Shown here piece by piece: positions 7,970-16,980 of a stretch of DNA of 38,709 nucleotides. A model generated the notes under the pieces. That model did no database searches. It had not been told where the DNA came from and saw only the letters and a program-made list of their open reading frames with translations. The stretch's first letter is position 1. Every line of letters begins with the position of its first letter. Origin of the DNA: Oscillatoriales cyanobacterium (GTDB lineage Bacteria; Cyanobacteriota; Cyanobacteriia; Cyanobacteriales; Microcoleaceae); the NCBI GenBank assembly GCA_004293365.1, contig RDYN01000092.1, forward strand, positions 1-38,709. Reading direction: 5' to 3'. A program made the position numbers and the translations under genes.

Positions 7970-9139
7970 ATGGTTCGCGTTGCAATTATTGGTTGCGGTA
8001 TTGTCGGGGCTTCGATCGCCTTTGAACTAAGTAAATTTCCAGAATTAAAAGTAACTGTATTCGACAAACAACAACCTGCACAAGGTTCTACAGGTGCAGC
8101 CCTCGGCGTTTTGATGGGAGTCATCAGCCACAAAACTAAGGGCAGAAATTGGCATTTAAGGGAAACCAGCCTTCAGCGCTACGAAACTTTGATTCCTGAA
8201 TTGGAAGCAGCTACGGGGCGGAAAATTCCTTTTAACAGACAGGGAATTTTGATGTTGTGTTCGGAAGGAGAAGATTTAACTAAGTGGGAAAAGCTAGCAG
8301 CAACTCGCAAGTCTCAAGGTTGGAAATTGGAACTTTGGGATGTGGAACGAGTGCGCGAGTTTTGCCCTCATCTTGATTTAAAGAATAACATAATTGCTGC
8401 GATTTATTCGCCTCAAGACCGGCAAGTGGATCCGATCGCGCTAACTTTGGCTTTGGTTGATGCTGCTGAACGAAATGGGGTGATTTTTGAGTTTGGGGTG
8501 GAAGTTGGAGGCATGATGGGCGGGCAAGATGCCCACCCGACAACAAACTCCCTATCTTGTGGAACAGGCATCTTGCCTGTTACTGAAAATAGTACCAACC
8601 CCACAATAAACTTAATATCTTGTGGAACAGGCATCTTGCCTGTTACTGAAAAATTCGATCGACTAATTGTATCCGCTGGCTTAGGTTCTGCTGCTGTCGC
8701 TGCATCGTTAAATCAATTGGTGGACATTCGCCCGGTGTTGGGACAGGCGCTGCATTTGCGGTTGAAAAATCCGTTGGGAAACCCAGATTTTGCGCCAGTA
8801 ATTACTTGCGATGACGTTCACATTGTACCTTTGGCCGATCGCGAATATTGGGTAGGGGCGACAGTGGAGTTTCCCGAAAACGGCGGGGAAATTCAGGCGA
8901 ATGCTGATATGTTGGATGAAGTGATGGCAAGGGCGATCGCACTTTGTCCCGCCTTAGCCGAAGCTGAAATCCTCAGAAAATGGTCGGGATTGCGCCCGCG
9001 CCCCGAAGGACGGCCCGCCCCAATTATCGAGACGCTTCCCGGTAACAGCAAGGTTTTCATCGCTAGCGGCCACTACCGCAACGGTGTGCTATTGGCCCCT
9101 GCAACCGCGCGATCGATCCGAGAGATGATTTTGCCATAA
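7970..9139 (+). CDS. FAD-dependent glycine/D-amino acid oxidase (ThiO-like) with repeat-derived insert
   Basis: 389 residues of the DAO family. The dinucleotide-binding motif GCGIVG is at 8-13, followed by a strand ending in Asp (VTVFDK). The C-terminal block GHYRNGVLLAPATARSI is typical of ThiO-type glycine oxidases, which make the iminoglycine used for the thiazole of thiamine. Other cyanobacteria have ThiO fused to ThiG. Here it is a single protein with no thiamine gene near, so it may be another deaminating oxidase. Residues about 181-228 (GGMMGG to GILPVTE) do not belong to the family. They are encoded by two copies of an intergenic palindromic repeat that stay in frame. The insertion sits in a surface loop before KFDRLIVSAGLGS, so the enzyme may still fold. 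Confidence 0.87.
   Translation: MVRVAIIGCGIVGASIAFELSKFPELKVTVFDKQQPAQGSTGAALGVLMGVISHKTKGRNWHLRETSLQRYETLIPELEAATGRKIPFNRQGILMLCSEGEDLTKWEKLAATRKSQGWKLELWDVERVREFCPHLDLKNNIIAAIYSPQDRQVDPIALTLALVDAAERNGVIFEFGVEVGGMMGGQDAHPTTNSLSCGTGILPVTENSTNPTINLISCGTGILPVTEKFDRLIVSAGLGSAAVAASLNQLVDIRPVLGQALHLRLKNPLGNPDFAPVITCDDVHIVPLADREYWVGATVEFPENGGEIQANADMLDEVMARAIALCPALAEAEILRKWSGLRPRPEGRPAPIIETLPGNSKVFIASGHYRNGVLLAPATARSIREMILP
8518..8655 (+). repeat. Intergenic repeat family inserted inside the oxidase coding region
   Basis: A palindrome GGGCGGGCAAGATGCCCACC is followed by two copies, 67 bases apart, of TATCTTGTGGAACAGGCATC continuing into TTGCCTGTTACTGAAAA. Both are translated as SCGTGILPVTE. Related sequence is found in the intergenic region at 20432-20495. 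Confidence 0.85.
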
Positions 9140-9190
9140 TTAACAAATGTTAATACAATAAATAAAGCCATTCATATCTTACATCTAAAA

Positions 9191-9673
9191 ATGTCCGAAA
9201 AACCCTTAGGAAAACCCCGCTCCTTGTGGCGAGTAATTTTGCTCTCAGCAGTCAGCTTGCTGCTATATTACGGCTGGTACAAATGGATTATCCAAGAAGA
9301 ATTGCGGAGTTATAACGGCAAAGGTTGGTCGGGGACACTTTGCTTATTGCCCTTTGTTTTAGGAGTAGCCATTCCCCAAGCTCTGCGGATATTCGACCCC
9401 GACGTTCCCGGATGGTTTGGTTGGTTTTCATTCCTGGGAATTGCTTGGATTTACATCGTGCAGTTCAAACTTTACAACACAGTTAACGAACTTTACCGCC
9501 AAGAAGGAATCAAAGAACCGCTAACAGTTTGGTGGATTTTTGTACCAGGTTTAAATTTAATTGTCGGGTTGCGGCAAATTCATTTTCTCAGCCAGTTTTG
9601 GGCGAGAAAACAGGGAATTGAAGTTAAGGATAACTTAGCTGAAAGCCTTCCTTTTCTGTCAGCTAACGCTTAG
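9191..9673 (+). CDS. Small multi-pass membrane protein, DUF4234-like
   Basis: 160 residues with about four hydrophobic segments near 14-32, 50-66, 74-93 and 113-131. The first segment has LLLYYGWYKW, followed by a polar stretch with EELRSYNGKG. The later KLYNTVNELYRQEG and the last membrane segment resemble the DUF4234 layout (aromatic W/Y-rich membrane helices alternating with short polar loops). This family match is from memory and tentative. No catalytic residues are obvious and the function is unknown. It follows the oxidase on the same strand after 50 bases and may be co-transcribed. Confidence 0.75.
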   Translation: MSEKPLGKPRSLWRVILLSAVSLLLYYGWYKWIIQEELRSYNGKGWSGTLCLLPFVLGVAIPQALRIFDPDVPGWFGWFSFLGIAWIYIVQFKLYNTVNELYRQEGIKEPLTVWWIFVPGLNLIVGLRQIHFLSQFWARKQGIEVKDNLAESLPFLSANA

Positions 9674-9699
9674 GGTGAAAATTTTTACACCGATATCAT

Positions 9700-10029
9700 A
9701 GGTTTGTAGTAAGGACTTCAGTCCTTTCCATTAACACCAGAATAATGATTTCCCGAGTGTAGTGCGATAGACAAATTAGGTACGTAGTTGCGCTTTAGCG
9801 CTCTTTATAATAGAATACGGCTTACTTAAGATAGTCCGAAGAGAGGAACGAAGCAATCTCCGTATCTATTTCTCATCGGATTTTACCCCCAGGGCGCCCT
9901 TAAGTAAACGGTATTGCTTTATAATATTAGGAAAGAGCGCTAAAGCGCAACTACGTACCTTTGCCCAAATGCGAGCCGACCTTTCTCTATGTTTGAGTTA
10001 ATTAGGACTAAAGTCCTCACTACCAACCT
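9700..10029. repeat. Outer repeat of a nested palindromic element
   Basis: Left arm 9700-9727 (AGGTTTGTAGTAAGGACTTC onwards) is answered by the right arm at 10004-10029 (AGGACTAAAGTCCTCACTAC onwards) in inverted order. A second, perfectly inverted element at 9778-9960 lies inside. Similar 'GTAGT..GGACTTCAGTCC' arms occur at 15821-16013, 20580-20610 and 23103-23135. Confidence 0.7.
9778..9960. mobile_element. MITE with perfect 29-bp terminal inverted repeats
   Basis: Bases 9778-9806 (starting AGGTACGTAGTTGCGC) are the exact reverse complement of 9932-9960. The 183-base unit encodes nothing. A further internal inverted pair (AATACGGCTTACTTAAG at 9814-9830 against CTTAAGTAAACGGTATT at 9899-9915) resembles the terminal repeats of the element at 17358-17480. 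This is a third level of nesting. No flanking target duplication is certain. Confidence 0.8.
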
Positions 10030-10034
10030 GTCAA

Positions 10035-10451
10035 TTACCAGAATCGATTCGGTAAAGCCACCAGAATTTGTTTAAGTTCCGGTTCATTAACCCGCTTAAT
10101 TGCTTTCGGAATACTTACCCACTGTCGCTTTCTACAGCTAGCTTCGGGCCAATTGTCCAGAACAGTTTGTACTTGCAGTAAAAATACTTCTACCTGACAA
10201 ATATAGCCAGACTTTTGGTACTCATAAGTTCCCAGCAAATCCGGGAACACCTTACCCAACAAACCGGCTTCTTCCCAAGCTTCCTTAGCAGCAGAATCTT
10301 GAGGAGTCATGTCAGGTTCAATTAACCCTTTAGGAATCACCCAACGCTTACCCGTTGAAGAAGTAATCACCATTACTTCAATCTGTCCGTTTTGAATGCG
10401 GTAGGGAATGACAGCCGATTGTTCTACCAATACAATAGTTCTTGTACTCAT
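10035..10451 (-). CDS. NUDIX hydrolase
   Basis: 138 residues, a single NUDIX domain. The Nudix box lies after WVIPKG and reads G-LIEPD-M-TPQDSAA-KEAWEEAGL, so the EExG core is intact. The first Glu of the consensus is Met and the usual Arg is Lys. The WVIPKG lead-in is like the small diphosphoinositol-polyphosphate-phosphatase-like NUDIX proteins of bacteria. It probably hydrolyses a nucleoside- or polyphosphate-type diphosphate, but the substrate cannot be read from sequence. The stop is close to the right arm of the nested repeat element. Start: the ATG at 10451, with no strong ribosome binding site. Confidence 0.9.
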   Translation of the reverse strand: MSTRTIVLVEQSAVIPYRIQNGQIEVMVITSSTGKRWVIPKGLIEPDMTPQDSAAKEAWEEAGLLGKVFPDLLGTYEYQKSGYICQVEVFLLQVQTVLDNWPEASCRKRQWVSIPKAIKRVNEPELKQILVALPNRFW

Positions 10452-11418
10452 GATTTATGCAATTTTTAGGGTGCAAAGGCTGCTTCAACTTGATTTAAAG
10501 TTGAAAATTCAAAATAAAAACGTCGATACACCCTGACGATCTATTAGAACTTACCCACCGATACAGCAAAATCAGTTTTTTTTATGAAAAATAATTACTG
10601 AAAGCTATTTTTTCATAAAAAAAGCCCGGTTTATTGATTGAGTGGGATTGCTTAAGTTCTATTTGCGATCTCTCAGTCGAGACAATAACTAAGTGAGAAA
10701 TAGAAATATGTAGGATTTTACCTTTGCTTAAAATACCAAATTTCAAGGCAATACACCTAAAAAATAAGATTATTTTAATAACAGGGCGATCGCCAACCGC
10801 AACTTTAACTGCACCCAACACAACTAACGGCGTTTCGAGACTTTTGCCAAATTCATCCACAAAATAGATGGGTGCTGTTGAGCTGGCCGACTGTCTTCCA
10901 GGATACCTAATGCTAGAATTGTTATAACTCTTTGATATATCGCAAAGTCGAGTCGGTGTGTCGCTGCGAACAATCCCTAGCTACCTATCGACAATTTCAC
11001 AACTCCGCACCTTCCGACAATGGTTTTATCAATAAATACAACATTAATTGTATCGGAATTTTTTGTTAAAATTAGATCGCTACTGGGGCGGTGCGTGACT
11101 GTACATATTTTTCTGGTTTTGATTGAAAGATTTATCGCCGTCACACACCCTACAATTAACTATATTATCTCTGCTTTATAAAATATTTACTTGGCTTCAT
11201 TAAAAATTAGAATTTTGTGTTATGGACACAGCATTTTTTATTTGCAACTTTACAATATAACCCTATTTATTTTTCTATGATTTGACAAATAACCTGTATG
11301 TGTAGGGTGCGCATTGCGCACCTTACCCCTACTAGACAACTGCCACATTTGCGATCGCCAGATCGATGCTAGTGATTCCGTTCGGTGCGCCGCAGCGCAC
11401 CTTACCCTACAAAAAAGC
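10452..11418. other. Long intergenic region with small repeats
   Basis: No convincing gene. A 92-codon minus-strand frame (10582-10860, GTG start) has no family feature and an AT-rich end inside an inverted repeat (10574-10621, TTTTTTATGAAAAATA against TATTTTTTCATAAAAAA). The right part has two palindromes with CCTTACCC tails, GGTGCGCATTGCGCACC (about 11306-11322) and GGTGCGCCGCAGCGCACC (about 11384-11401). The rest is AT-rich without features. The NUDIX promoter should lie just above 10451. Confidence 0.5.
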
Positions 11419-14037
11419 CTAATCTTTCTTCGCCTTAGCCTCCAAATTTTCCATCCGACTCCTCAAATCTTGATTCTCCTTCTTCACCTCGTCCAATTCC
11501 ACCCGCAACTGCTTCACCGCTGCATCGGAACCAGCATTTTTCTGCACTCTTTGCACAGCTTCATCAGCCATGCGGCGGACGCGGCCGTCAGGAGTTTGGT
11601 CGGCCAAAGAACGCAAAATGCGAATAGCTTTGCGAGTTTCCATCTGTCCTAAACCCACAACTACAGATACTTGAGTCAAGAAAAACGTCTCTTTAGAAAG
11701 TTCAGCCAATCGGTGCAAAATCCGTTCTAAATTGAGCTTAGTTTGACCTGTAGAAATTGTCCCCAAAGAGCGAATTGCAGCCAAGCGCAAAGCTTGCGGA
11801 GTACCGGCGGCTGTGTATTTCAAAATCAGGTTCAGCGCATCTTCAGAAGTTTTCATTTGCGCCAAACCGGAAATAGCACCCGATCGCACAACCTCATTCC
11901 AACCCTCACGCTCTTTCAAAACCAATTTTAACTCTTTCAGTACCTGTTCGTCCGTGGGTTTTTCGTCGGGATTCGCCCCTGCGATCGCACCCATAGCACT
12001 CGCTGCGGCCGCTTCTACATAATAGCTGTCATCGCCTCTTTCAACGATCGACCTCAGCGCCTTATAAGTCTCGTGAGTCTTAATTTTACCCAGCGCATTC
12101 ACCACAGCGCGGCGCACCCGAGCATCTTTATCCTTCAAACCAATTACTAAACCATCAAAAGCTTGGTCTAGTTTAATATCAACTAACTGACCCGCAACTT
12201 CGGCCCGCACCGCCCAAAACGGCTCTTTTTTGAGAACTTCTGACAGCGCTTTCACAGATTCCAATCCTCCCTTTTTCGCCAAAGCGTGGGCGGCGTAAAT
12301 CCGGGAAACCGGGTCTGGATCGAACTGCAACTGAGCTTTAAGTTCGGCAACTCCATACTCTAAAACAACTGTTTTTAGGTATTGATTGCCAACATCAAAA
12401 CTGATAAATGCGGGCTTCTTTTCTAGGGGGAAATAGAAACTTTGCTCGCGTTCGTAAACTCGAACAGTGAAAGTTTTTAGGTTAGCAGAACTTCGCTCGT
12501 CTGCATCTTTTTCCGGTTTGTAGCCGAAGCCGATCGGAATTTTCAGGTCAAAAACATCTTTACTGTTACCGTTACCATTTTTGCCATCTTTAACTTGAGT
12601 TTGAGTAACAGTAACTTTGGCTAATTTGCTGTCGCCGTCCCAGGAATAAGCAACTTTGTAATCTGGATGACCGCCGCGATAAACGTACTGGTCAAACAAA
12701 AACATCAGATTGCGGCCGGTCGCTTTTTCGATCGCCCTGAGCAAATCGATCGTTTCCACAGTTTGGTGAGCGTTATCGCGCACAAAAGTGTGAATTGCTT
12801 TGTAAAATAGTTCGTCGCCCAACTCGGCGCGAATCATGTGATAGACGCAAGCGCCTTTTTCGTACAAATGGCGATCGTACAATTCGATCGCTTCGCGGTA
12901 AACGTGAGTCACCATCGGGCGGCGGTAGCGAGAACTGTCTTCAGCTAAATAATTGCGGGCTTCACCTAACATATAATAAGCCGCATCTTCTTTGCCGTAT
13001 TCTTGGTCAGTCCACAACACCTCACAATAGGAAGCCATGCCTTCTTTGATCCAAGCATGAGACCAATGTTTAATTACTACTAAATCGCCGAACCATTGGT
13101 GAGCCAATTCGTGGGCGACCAAGCTTTCCGTACCGCGATTGTCGAGGCTGGCGCGTTCGTCTAACAAGCACCTATCTGTTAGCAAAGTTGTCGAAGTATT
13201 TTCCATGCCGCCGAAGATGAAATCATCGACGCAGACTTGAGCGTATTTAGGAAAAGGGTAAGGATAGCCAAATGCTTTAGAGAAAAATTCAATCATTTTC
13301 GGCGTTTTGCCCATGCTGCGCTTACCGTCTGCTTCGCGACCTTTTTCGACGTAATAATTAACTGGTTTGCCGTTCCATTCGTCTTTAATTTCGGCAAAAT
13401 CTCCGACAGCTAAGGTCATTAAATAAGTCGGATGTACCTGAGTTTGCGACCAGTGATAAATCTTATCGTCGCCGTCGTTTCTGCTGCTCACTAATTCGCC
13501 GTTGGATATTGCAAAATATTGCCGGGGAACTTGCACTCGAATTTCGGAAGTTGCGAGTTGTCCGGGATAGTCGAAACAGGGAAACCAGAAGCGGGAATCT
13601 TCGTCTTCGCCCTGAGTCCAAACTTGTGTTGGTTTGTCGGGATAGTGTTTGTCTGGCCCGACGAAATAGAGGCCGCGCTGGGGTTTTTCGACCGAGTACG
13701 CGATCGCAATTGTAATCGGTTCGTAAGCTGTTGTTGGTTCGTGCAGTTGAATTTGCAGCACTTCGCCGTCGCTGTCGAAATTTTGCTCGGTTTCCCCGAC
13801 TTTGACAGATTTAATGTTCAGGTTGACAGCATCTAAGGTTAATTTGTCAATACCGCTGCGGACTGGATTTATGCGGATGCTGCAAGTGCCGCGAAAACTT
13901 TGTTTGGGAATATCGAGCACTAAATCGAGGAAAATATGCTCTACTTGTCCGGGTCGATCGGGGTTGTAGTGGGGCTTTGCACCGGGCATCTCGAAGGATT
14001 TGTGGCTGTTTTCAGAATCAAAGTAAGTGTGTGACAT
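11419..14037 (-). CDS. M1-family zinc aminopeptidase with C-terminal HEAT repeats
   Basis: 872 residues. The N-terminal beta domain (about 20-230) and thermolysin-like catalytic domain (about 240-480) are those of M1 aminopeptidases. The exopeptidase motif GGMEN is at 276-280. The zinc site is HELAH at 309-313 plus Glu332 in WIKEG, with Glu310 as general base. After about residue 570 come repeated alpha-helical units rich in AVRAEVAG, ARVRRAVVNALG and LRLAAIRSLG, which are HEAT-type repeats replacing the usual C-terminal helical domain. The last 35 residues (KQLRVELDEVKKENQDLRSR) form a coiled coil. It would remove N-terminal residues from peptides in the cytoplasm, as no signal peptide is seen. 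It stands alone on its strand. Confidence 0.95.
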   Translation of the reverse strand: MSHTYFDSENSHKSFEMPGAKPHYNPDRPGQVEHIFLDLVLDIPKQSFRGTCSIRINPVRSGIDKLTLDAVNLNIKSVKVGETEQNFDSDGEVLQIQLHEPTTAYEPITIAIAYSVEKPQRGLYFVGPDKHYPDKPTQVWTQGEDEDSRFWFPCFDYPGQLATSEIRVQVPRQYFAISNGELVSSRNDGDDKIYHWSQTQVHPTYLMTLAVGDFAEIKDEWNGKPVNYYVEKGREADGKRSMGKTPKMIEFFSKAFGYPYPFPKYAQVCVDDFIFGGMENTSTTLLTDRCLLDERASLDNRGTESLVAHELAHQWFGDLVVIKHWSHAWIKEGMASYCEVLWTDQEYGKEDAAYYMLGEARNYLAEDSSRYRRPMVTHVYREAIELYDRHLYEKGACVYHMIRAELGDELFYKAIHTFVRDNAHQTVETIDLLRAIEKATGRNLMFLFDQYVYRGGHPDYKVAYSWDGDSKLAKVTVTQTQVKDGKNGNGNSKDVFDLKIPIGFGYKPEKDADERSSANLKTFTVRVYEREQSFYFPLEKKPAFISFDVGNQYLKTVVLEYGVAELKAQLQFDPDPVSRIYAAHALAKKGGLESVKALSEVLKKEPFWAVRAEVAGQLVDIKLDQAFDGLVIGLKDKDARVRRAVVNALGKIKTHETYKALRSIVERGDDSYYVEAAAASAMGAIAGANPDEKPTDEQVLKELKLVLKEREGWNEVVRSGAISGLAQMKTSEDALNLILKYTAAGTPQALRLAAIRSLGTISTGQTKLNLERILHRLAELSKETFFLTQVSVVVGLGQMETRKAIRILRSLADQTPDGRVRRMADEAVQRVQKNAGSDAAVKQLRVELDEVKKENQDLRSRMENLEAKAKKD

Positions 14038-14230
14038 TGTGATGGAGGAGTGGTGTATCGATCGGCGATCGCAGGCAACAGCGAGGAAAGCTGAACTGCC
14101 GGCTTATTACAGAGTAGCGCGTCCTAGTTGCTGTTGTCGCTAATCTTGTTAAAAATTCAGGCGATCGTTGCCAGGATGGAAAAAAAGATTTTTCAGTTAC
14201 AATATCAGCAAGGCTAATGTCTGCAATCAT
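14038..14230. other. Upstream region of the aminopeptidase gene
   Basis: Should contain the promoter of the minus-strand aminopeptidase gene. A 71-codon frame here (14018-14233 minus) has no gene-like features. It ends at the left boundary of the mobile element. Confidence 0.4.
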
Positions 14231-14612
14231 CAAAAATTTGGGTAGAAACCCCGTCCTTTGAGGACGCCTTTACATCGATATTTTTGGTATAATTAAAGTG
14301 GTTACGACCCACTGTCCGTCGATGGAGACATAAACCCTAACACCAAAGTTTGCGATTGTTCGCAACGGGGCAGAAAAATCGGTAGACCGGGAAAAGAGGA
14401 CGGGGCAATGGTAAACATCCCTAGAATCACGCACAGTAGACAGAATTCCTTTTAGGTTTTCGACACATAAAACCGCTGGGCTAGCGGGGTTAGTCTGTGG
14501 AGCGAATGTAAGGCCATAAAACTCCTTGTGGGTAGAGGCAGTTGCTATGAAACAGAAACTCAAATCGTGAGGTTTGGGAATCACCGTGGCTTCAGCTCGG
14601 TGAGGATGTCAA
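14231..14612 (+). mobile_element. Internally deleted IS200/IS605-type element (PATE-like)
   Basis: The left side (CAAAAATTTGGGTAGAAACC then CCGTCC) matches the left end of the intact tnpB element at 18241-19499 (CGAAAAATTGGGTATAAAGC then CCCGTCC on its coding strand). The right side, GAATCACCGTGGCTTCAGCT then CGGTGAGGATGTCAA, has the same GAATC-hairpin-GAGG-TGTCAA plan as the other elements here. The 382 bases between hold no intact transposase. The interior may contain residual tnpB tail and guide-RNA scaffold, but that is inference. The right end stops 34 bases before the aldolase start codon, so the aldolase leader and possibly its promoter lie in or next to the element. Confidence 0.6.
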
Positions 14613-14646
14613 CAGCCTGCCATTGAAATTGAGAGGGTAAATCTGC

Positions 14647-15729
14647 ATGACAGCTACACTATCAGTTCCCAGTGCGATCGAATCTTGGCTTGGCGACGAA
14701 GCCGAAGACTTGCTCACCCATCAAGCGAAAATTTCTAAAGATTTGTTGCACCTGCCGGGCCCGGATTGGGTCGATCGCATTTTCGCTCAAACCGATCGCT
14801 CTCCTCAAGTTTTGCGATCGCTCCAGCAACTTTATTCTAGCGGACGCTTGGCAAATACCGGCTATTTATCAATCCTGCCAGTAGACCAAGGAATCGAACA
14901 CTCAGCGGCCGCTTCTTTTGCACCAAATCCCATCTATTTTGACAGCGAAAACATCATCAGACTAGCAATCTCCGCAGGATGCAATGCTGTCGCGACAACT
15001 CTCGGAGTGTTAGGAAGCGTATCTCGTAAATACGCACACAAAATCCCTTTCATTCTCAAACTAAATCACAACGAACTGCTGACTTATCCCAATCAAGCCG
15101 ACCAAATAATGTTTGCTTCCGTCGAACAAGCTTGGAATTTGGGAGCCGTTGCAGTCGGAGCCACAATTTACTTTGGTTCCCCAGAATCGACCAGGCAAAT
15201 CCAAGAAGTCAGTCAAGCTTTTGCTCACGCCCACGAGTACGGAATGGCAACAATTTTGTGGTGTTACCTCCGCAACGATATCTTCAAACAAGACAAAGAT
15301 TATCACTTAGCAGGAGATTTGACCGGGCAAGCAAATCACTTGGGAGTCACAATTCAAGCTGACATCATCAAGCAGAAGTTGCCCGAATTTAACAACGGCT
15401 ACGCAGCAGTTGCTAAAGCCAGCGGCAAGAGTTACGGCAAAACCGACAGCCGGGTGTATTCAGATTTGACGACGGATCACCCGATCGATCTAACGCGCTA
15501 TCAAGCGCTCAACTGTTATGCAGGAAGGATGGGTTTAATCAACTCCGGCGGTGCTTCGGGAAAAACCGATTTTGCCGAAGCAATTCGCACGGCGGTAATC
15601 AACAAACGCGCTGGGGGCTGCGGCTTAATTTCCGGCCGCAAAACTTTTCAGCGTCCCTTTGAAGAAGGCGTAAAATTGTTCAACGCCATTCAAGACGTTT
15701 ATTTATCGCCCGAAATCACGATCGCCTAA
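14647..15729 (+). CDS. fbaB: Class I fructose-bisphosphate aldolase (FbaB/DhnA type)
   Basis: 360 residues. It catalyses reversible cleavage of fructose 1,6-bisphosphate to dihydroxyacetone phosphate and glyceraldehyde 3-phosphate, in glycolysis and the Calvin cycle. The archaeal/bacterial class I family is recognised by [10 protein letters not shown] at 77-86, by [10 protein letters not shown] and by the Schiff-base lysine candidate Lys242 in ADIIKQK. The phosphate-binding end is SGRKTFQRP near the C-terminus. Cyanobacteria usually also have a class II enzyme, so this may be a condition-specific isozyme. AGAGGG lies 6-11 bases before the ATG. The region before it is a mobile-element remnant. 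Confidence 0.94.
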   Translation: MTATLSVPSAIESWLGDEAEDLLTHQAKISKDLLHLPGPDWVDRIFAQTDRSPQVLRSLQQLYSSGRLANTGYLSILPVDQGIEHSAAASFAPNPIYFDSENIIRLAISAGCNAVATTLGVLGSVSRKYAHKIPFILKLNHNELLTYPNQADQIMFASVEQAWNLGAVAVGATIYFGSPESTRQIQEVSQAFAHAHEYGMATILWCYLRNDIFKQDKDYHLAGDLTGQANHLGVTIQADIIKQKLPEFNNGYAAVAKASGKSYGKTDSRVYSDLTTDHPIDLTRYQALNCYAGRMGLINSGGASGKTDFAEAIRTAVINKRAGGCGLISGRKTFQRPFEEGVKLFNAIQDVYLSPEITIA

Positions 15730-15820
15730 AACTTCACAGCACACTAAAATTAGGGTGCGTGCCGCGCACCCAATGCTATAAGGTTCGTAGTGCGGACTTT
15801 AGTCAGTAGAATAAAAGCAA

Positions 15821-16013
15821 GGTTCGTAGTGCGGACTTTAGTCCGCAAGGTGCATCTCAATGCAAGCGAATATATCCGTAGGGGCGAAGCATGACCGCAG
15901 TCAATATGAGATGATAACTAATAACTTATATGCGGTCATGCTTCGCCCTCTTCAAAAACCAGATGCACCCAGTCCGCAGAATAAGAGCGGACTCGCATTC
16001 CGCACTACGAACC
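15821..16013. repeat. Outer repeat 'GGTTCGTAGTGCGGA', interrupted by a MITE
   Basis: Left arm GGTTCGTAGTGCGGACTTTA at 15821-15840 is matched by the inverted right arm TCCGCACTACGAACC at 15999-16013. Between the arms sits the separate element 15849-15970. An additional partial left arm lies at 15782-15805. Related arms are found at 9700-10029 and 23103-23135. Confidence 0.75.
15849..15970 (+). mobile_element. GGTGCATCT MITE, copy 1
   Basis: Ends GGTGCATCT and AGATGCACCC are inverted repeats. Inside are second arms GGGGCGAAGCATGACCGCA and TGCGGTCATGCTTCGCCC. The whole 122-base unit is nearly the reverse complement of 17503-17625. The two copies stand in opposite orientation either side of the SDR gene. 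It is inserted in another repeat (15821-16013). Confidence 0.82.
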
Positions 16014-16100
16014 GTTTTTGTTATGCTAATCTACCGGACATGATATCAGTTCTAATCTCAAGCAAAAAAGTTGAGGAAACGGTCTGATTTCCATACTGTG

Positions 16101-16214
16101 CAACTATCAACTGTCAACTATCAACTGTGCAACTGTCAACTGTCAACTATCAACTATCAACTGTCAACTATCAACTGTCAACTGTCAACTGTCAACTGTC
16201 AACTATCAACTATC
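16101..16214. repeat. CAACTRT heptamer tandem repeat
   Basis: About 16 units of CAACTAT or CAACTGT in irregular order, ending at the stop codon of the SDR gene. Two extra bases (GTG..) break the register once near 16127. Short copies are also seen at 35508-35537. Confidence 0.9.
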
Positions 16215-16980
16215 AATGAGCGGTATAACCCCCATCAATTACCAATTCAGAACCAGTAACAAACTTCGATTCATCCGATGCCAGATAAAGAATACCGTAA
16301 GCAACATCATCAGGTTCACCCACGTGTCCCACCGGATGTAAGCTATCAAGAATTTTCCGTCCTTCAGTCACATCACCTTGTTCGGCCAACAACTTCTCTA
16401 CCAGCGGTGTCCAGATAAATGCCGGATGAACTGAATTAACCCGAATCTTATTTTTGGCATACAATAGCGCATCTGTTTTGCTCATCAACCGCACTGCTCC
16501 CTTTGAGGCATGATAAGGAGGCATATCCGGGCCGCCAACCAATCCGTAAACAGAAGACAAATTAATAATGCTGCCACCTCCCGTTTCTAGCATCGAAATC
16601 ACAACGTGTTTAGTACAGAGAAAAACACCATTTACATTTATTGCCATCAACGAATTCCATTCATCTTCGGCGATTTCGTGGGTGGGTTTATTGATACCAA
16701 CAATCCCTGCATTGTTCACTAAAATGTCAATTTTTCCCCACTTTTCTCGAACTTCAGACACCACCTGTTTAACGCTCGCTTCTTGTGTAACATTTAGATG
16801 CCAGTATTCTGCTTTTCCGCCTTTTTCGGTAATCTCTTCTACCAAACCTCTGCCTTCCTTCTCAGCTATATCCGTTACCGCTACACAGGCTCCTTCTTTC
16901 GCCAGCAACAGACAAGTCGCCCGACCAATTCCCGAAGCGCCACCTGTGACAACCGCAACTTTCCCTTCTACTCTATTCAT
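16213..16980 (-). CDS. Short-chain dehydrogenase/reductase (FabG-like SDR)
   Basis: 255 residues, classical SDR. The NAD(P) motif TGGASGIG is at 12-19, and Asp37 after strand 2 (VTDIAE) favours NAD over NADP. NNAG is at 89-92. The catalytic tetrad is Asn115 (AINVNG), Ser142 or Ser143, Tyr156 and Lys160 (YHASK). The C-terminal SELVIDGGYTAH is typical of 3-oxoacyl-reductase-like and sugar or cyclic-alcohol dehydrogenases. The substrate cannot be assigned. No pathway neighbours are present. The gene ends at a heptamer tract and lies between two inverted copies of one MITE. Confidence 0.92.
   Translation of the reverse strand: MNRVEGKVAVVTGGASGIGRATCLLLAKEGACVAVTDIAEKEGRGLVEEITEKGGKAEYWHLNVTQEASVKQVVSEVREKWGKIDILVNNAGIVGINKPTHEIAEDEWNSLMAINVNGVFLCTKHVVISMLETGGGSIINLSSVYGLVGGPDMPPYHASKGAVRLMSKTDALLYAKNKIRVNSVHPAFIWTPLVEKLLAEQGDVTEGRKILDSLHPVGHVGEPDDVAYGILYLASDESKFVTGSELVIDGGYTAH

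Noticed and set aside
9191..9673. Possible transporter or thiamine-related membrane protein because it follows a ThiO-like gene
   Set aside because: No transporter motif is visible and the link is only position; left as DUF4234-like of unknown function.
10582..10860. 92-codon minus-strand frame
   Set aside because: GTG start, no recognisable family, composition follows AT-rich intergenic DNA and the end is an inverted repeat.
14270..14584. 104-codon minus-strand frame in the element before fbaB
   Set aside because: Lies wholly inside the transposon-end sequence, antisense to the element's expected orientation, with no known domain.
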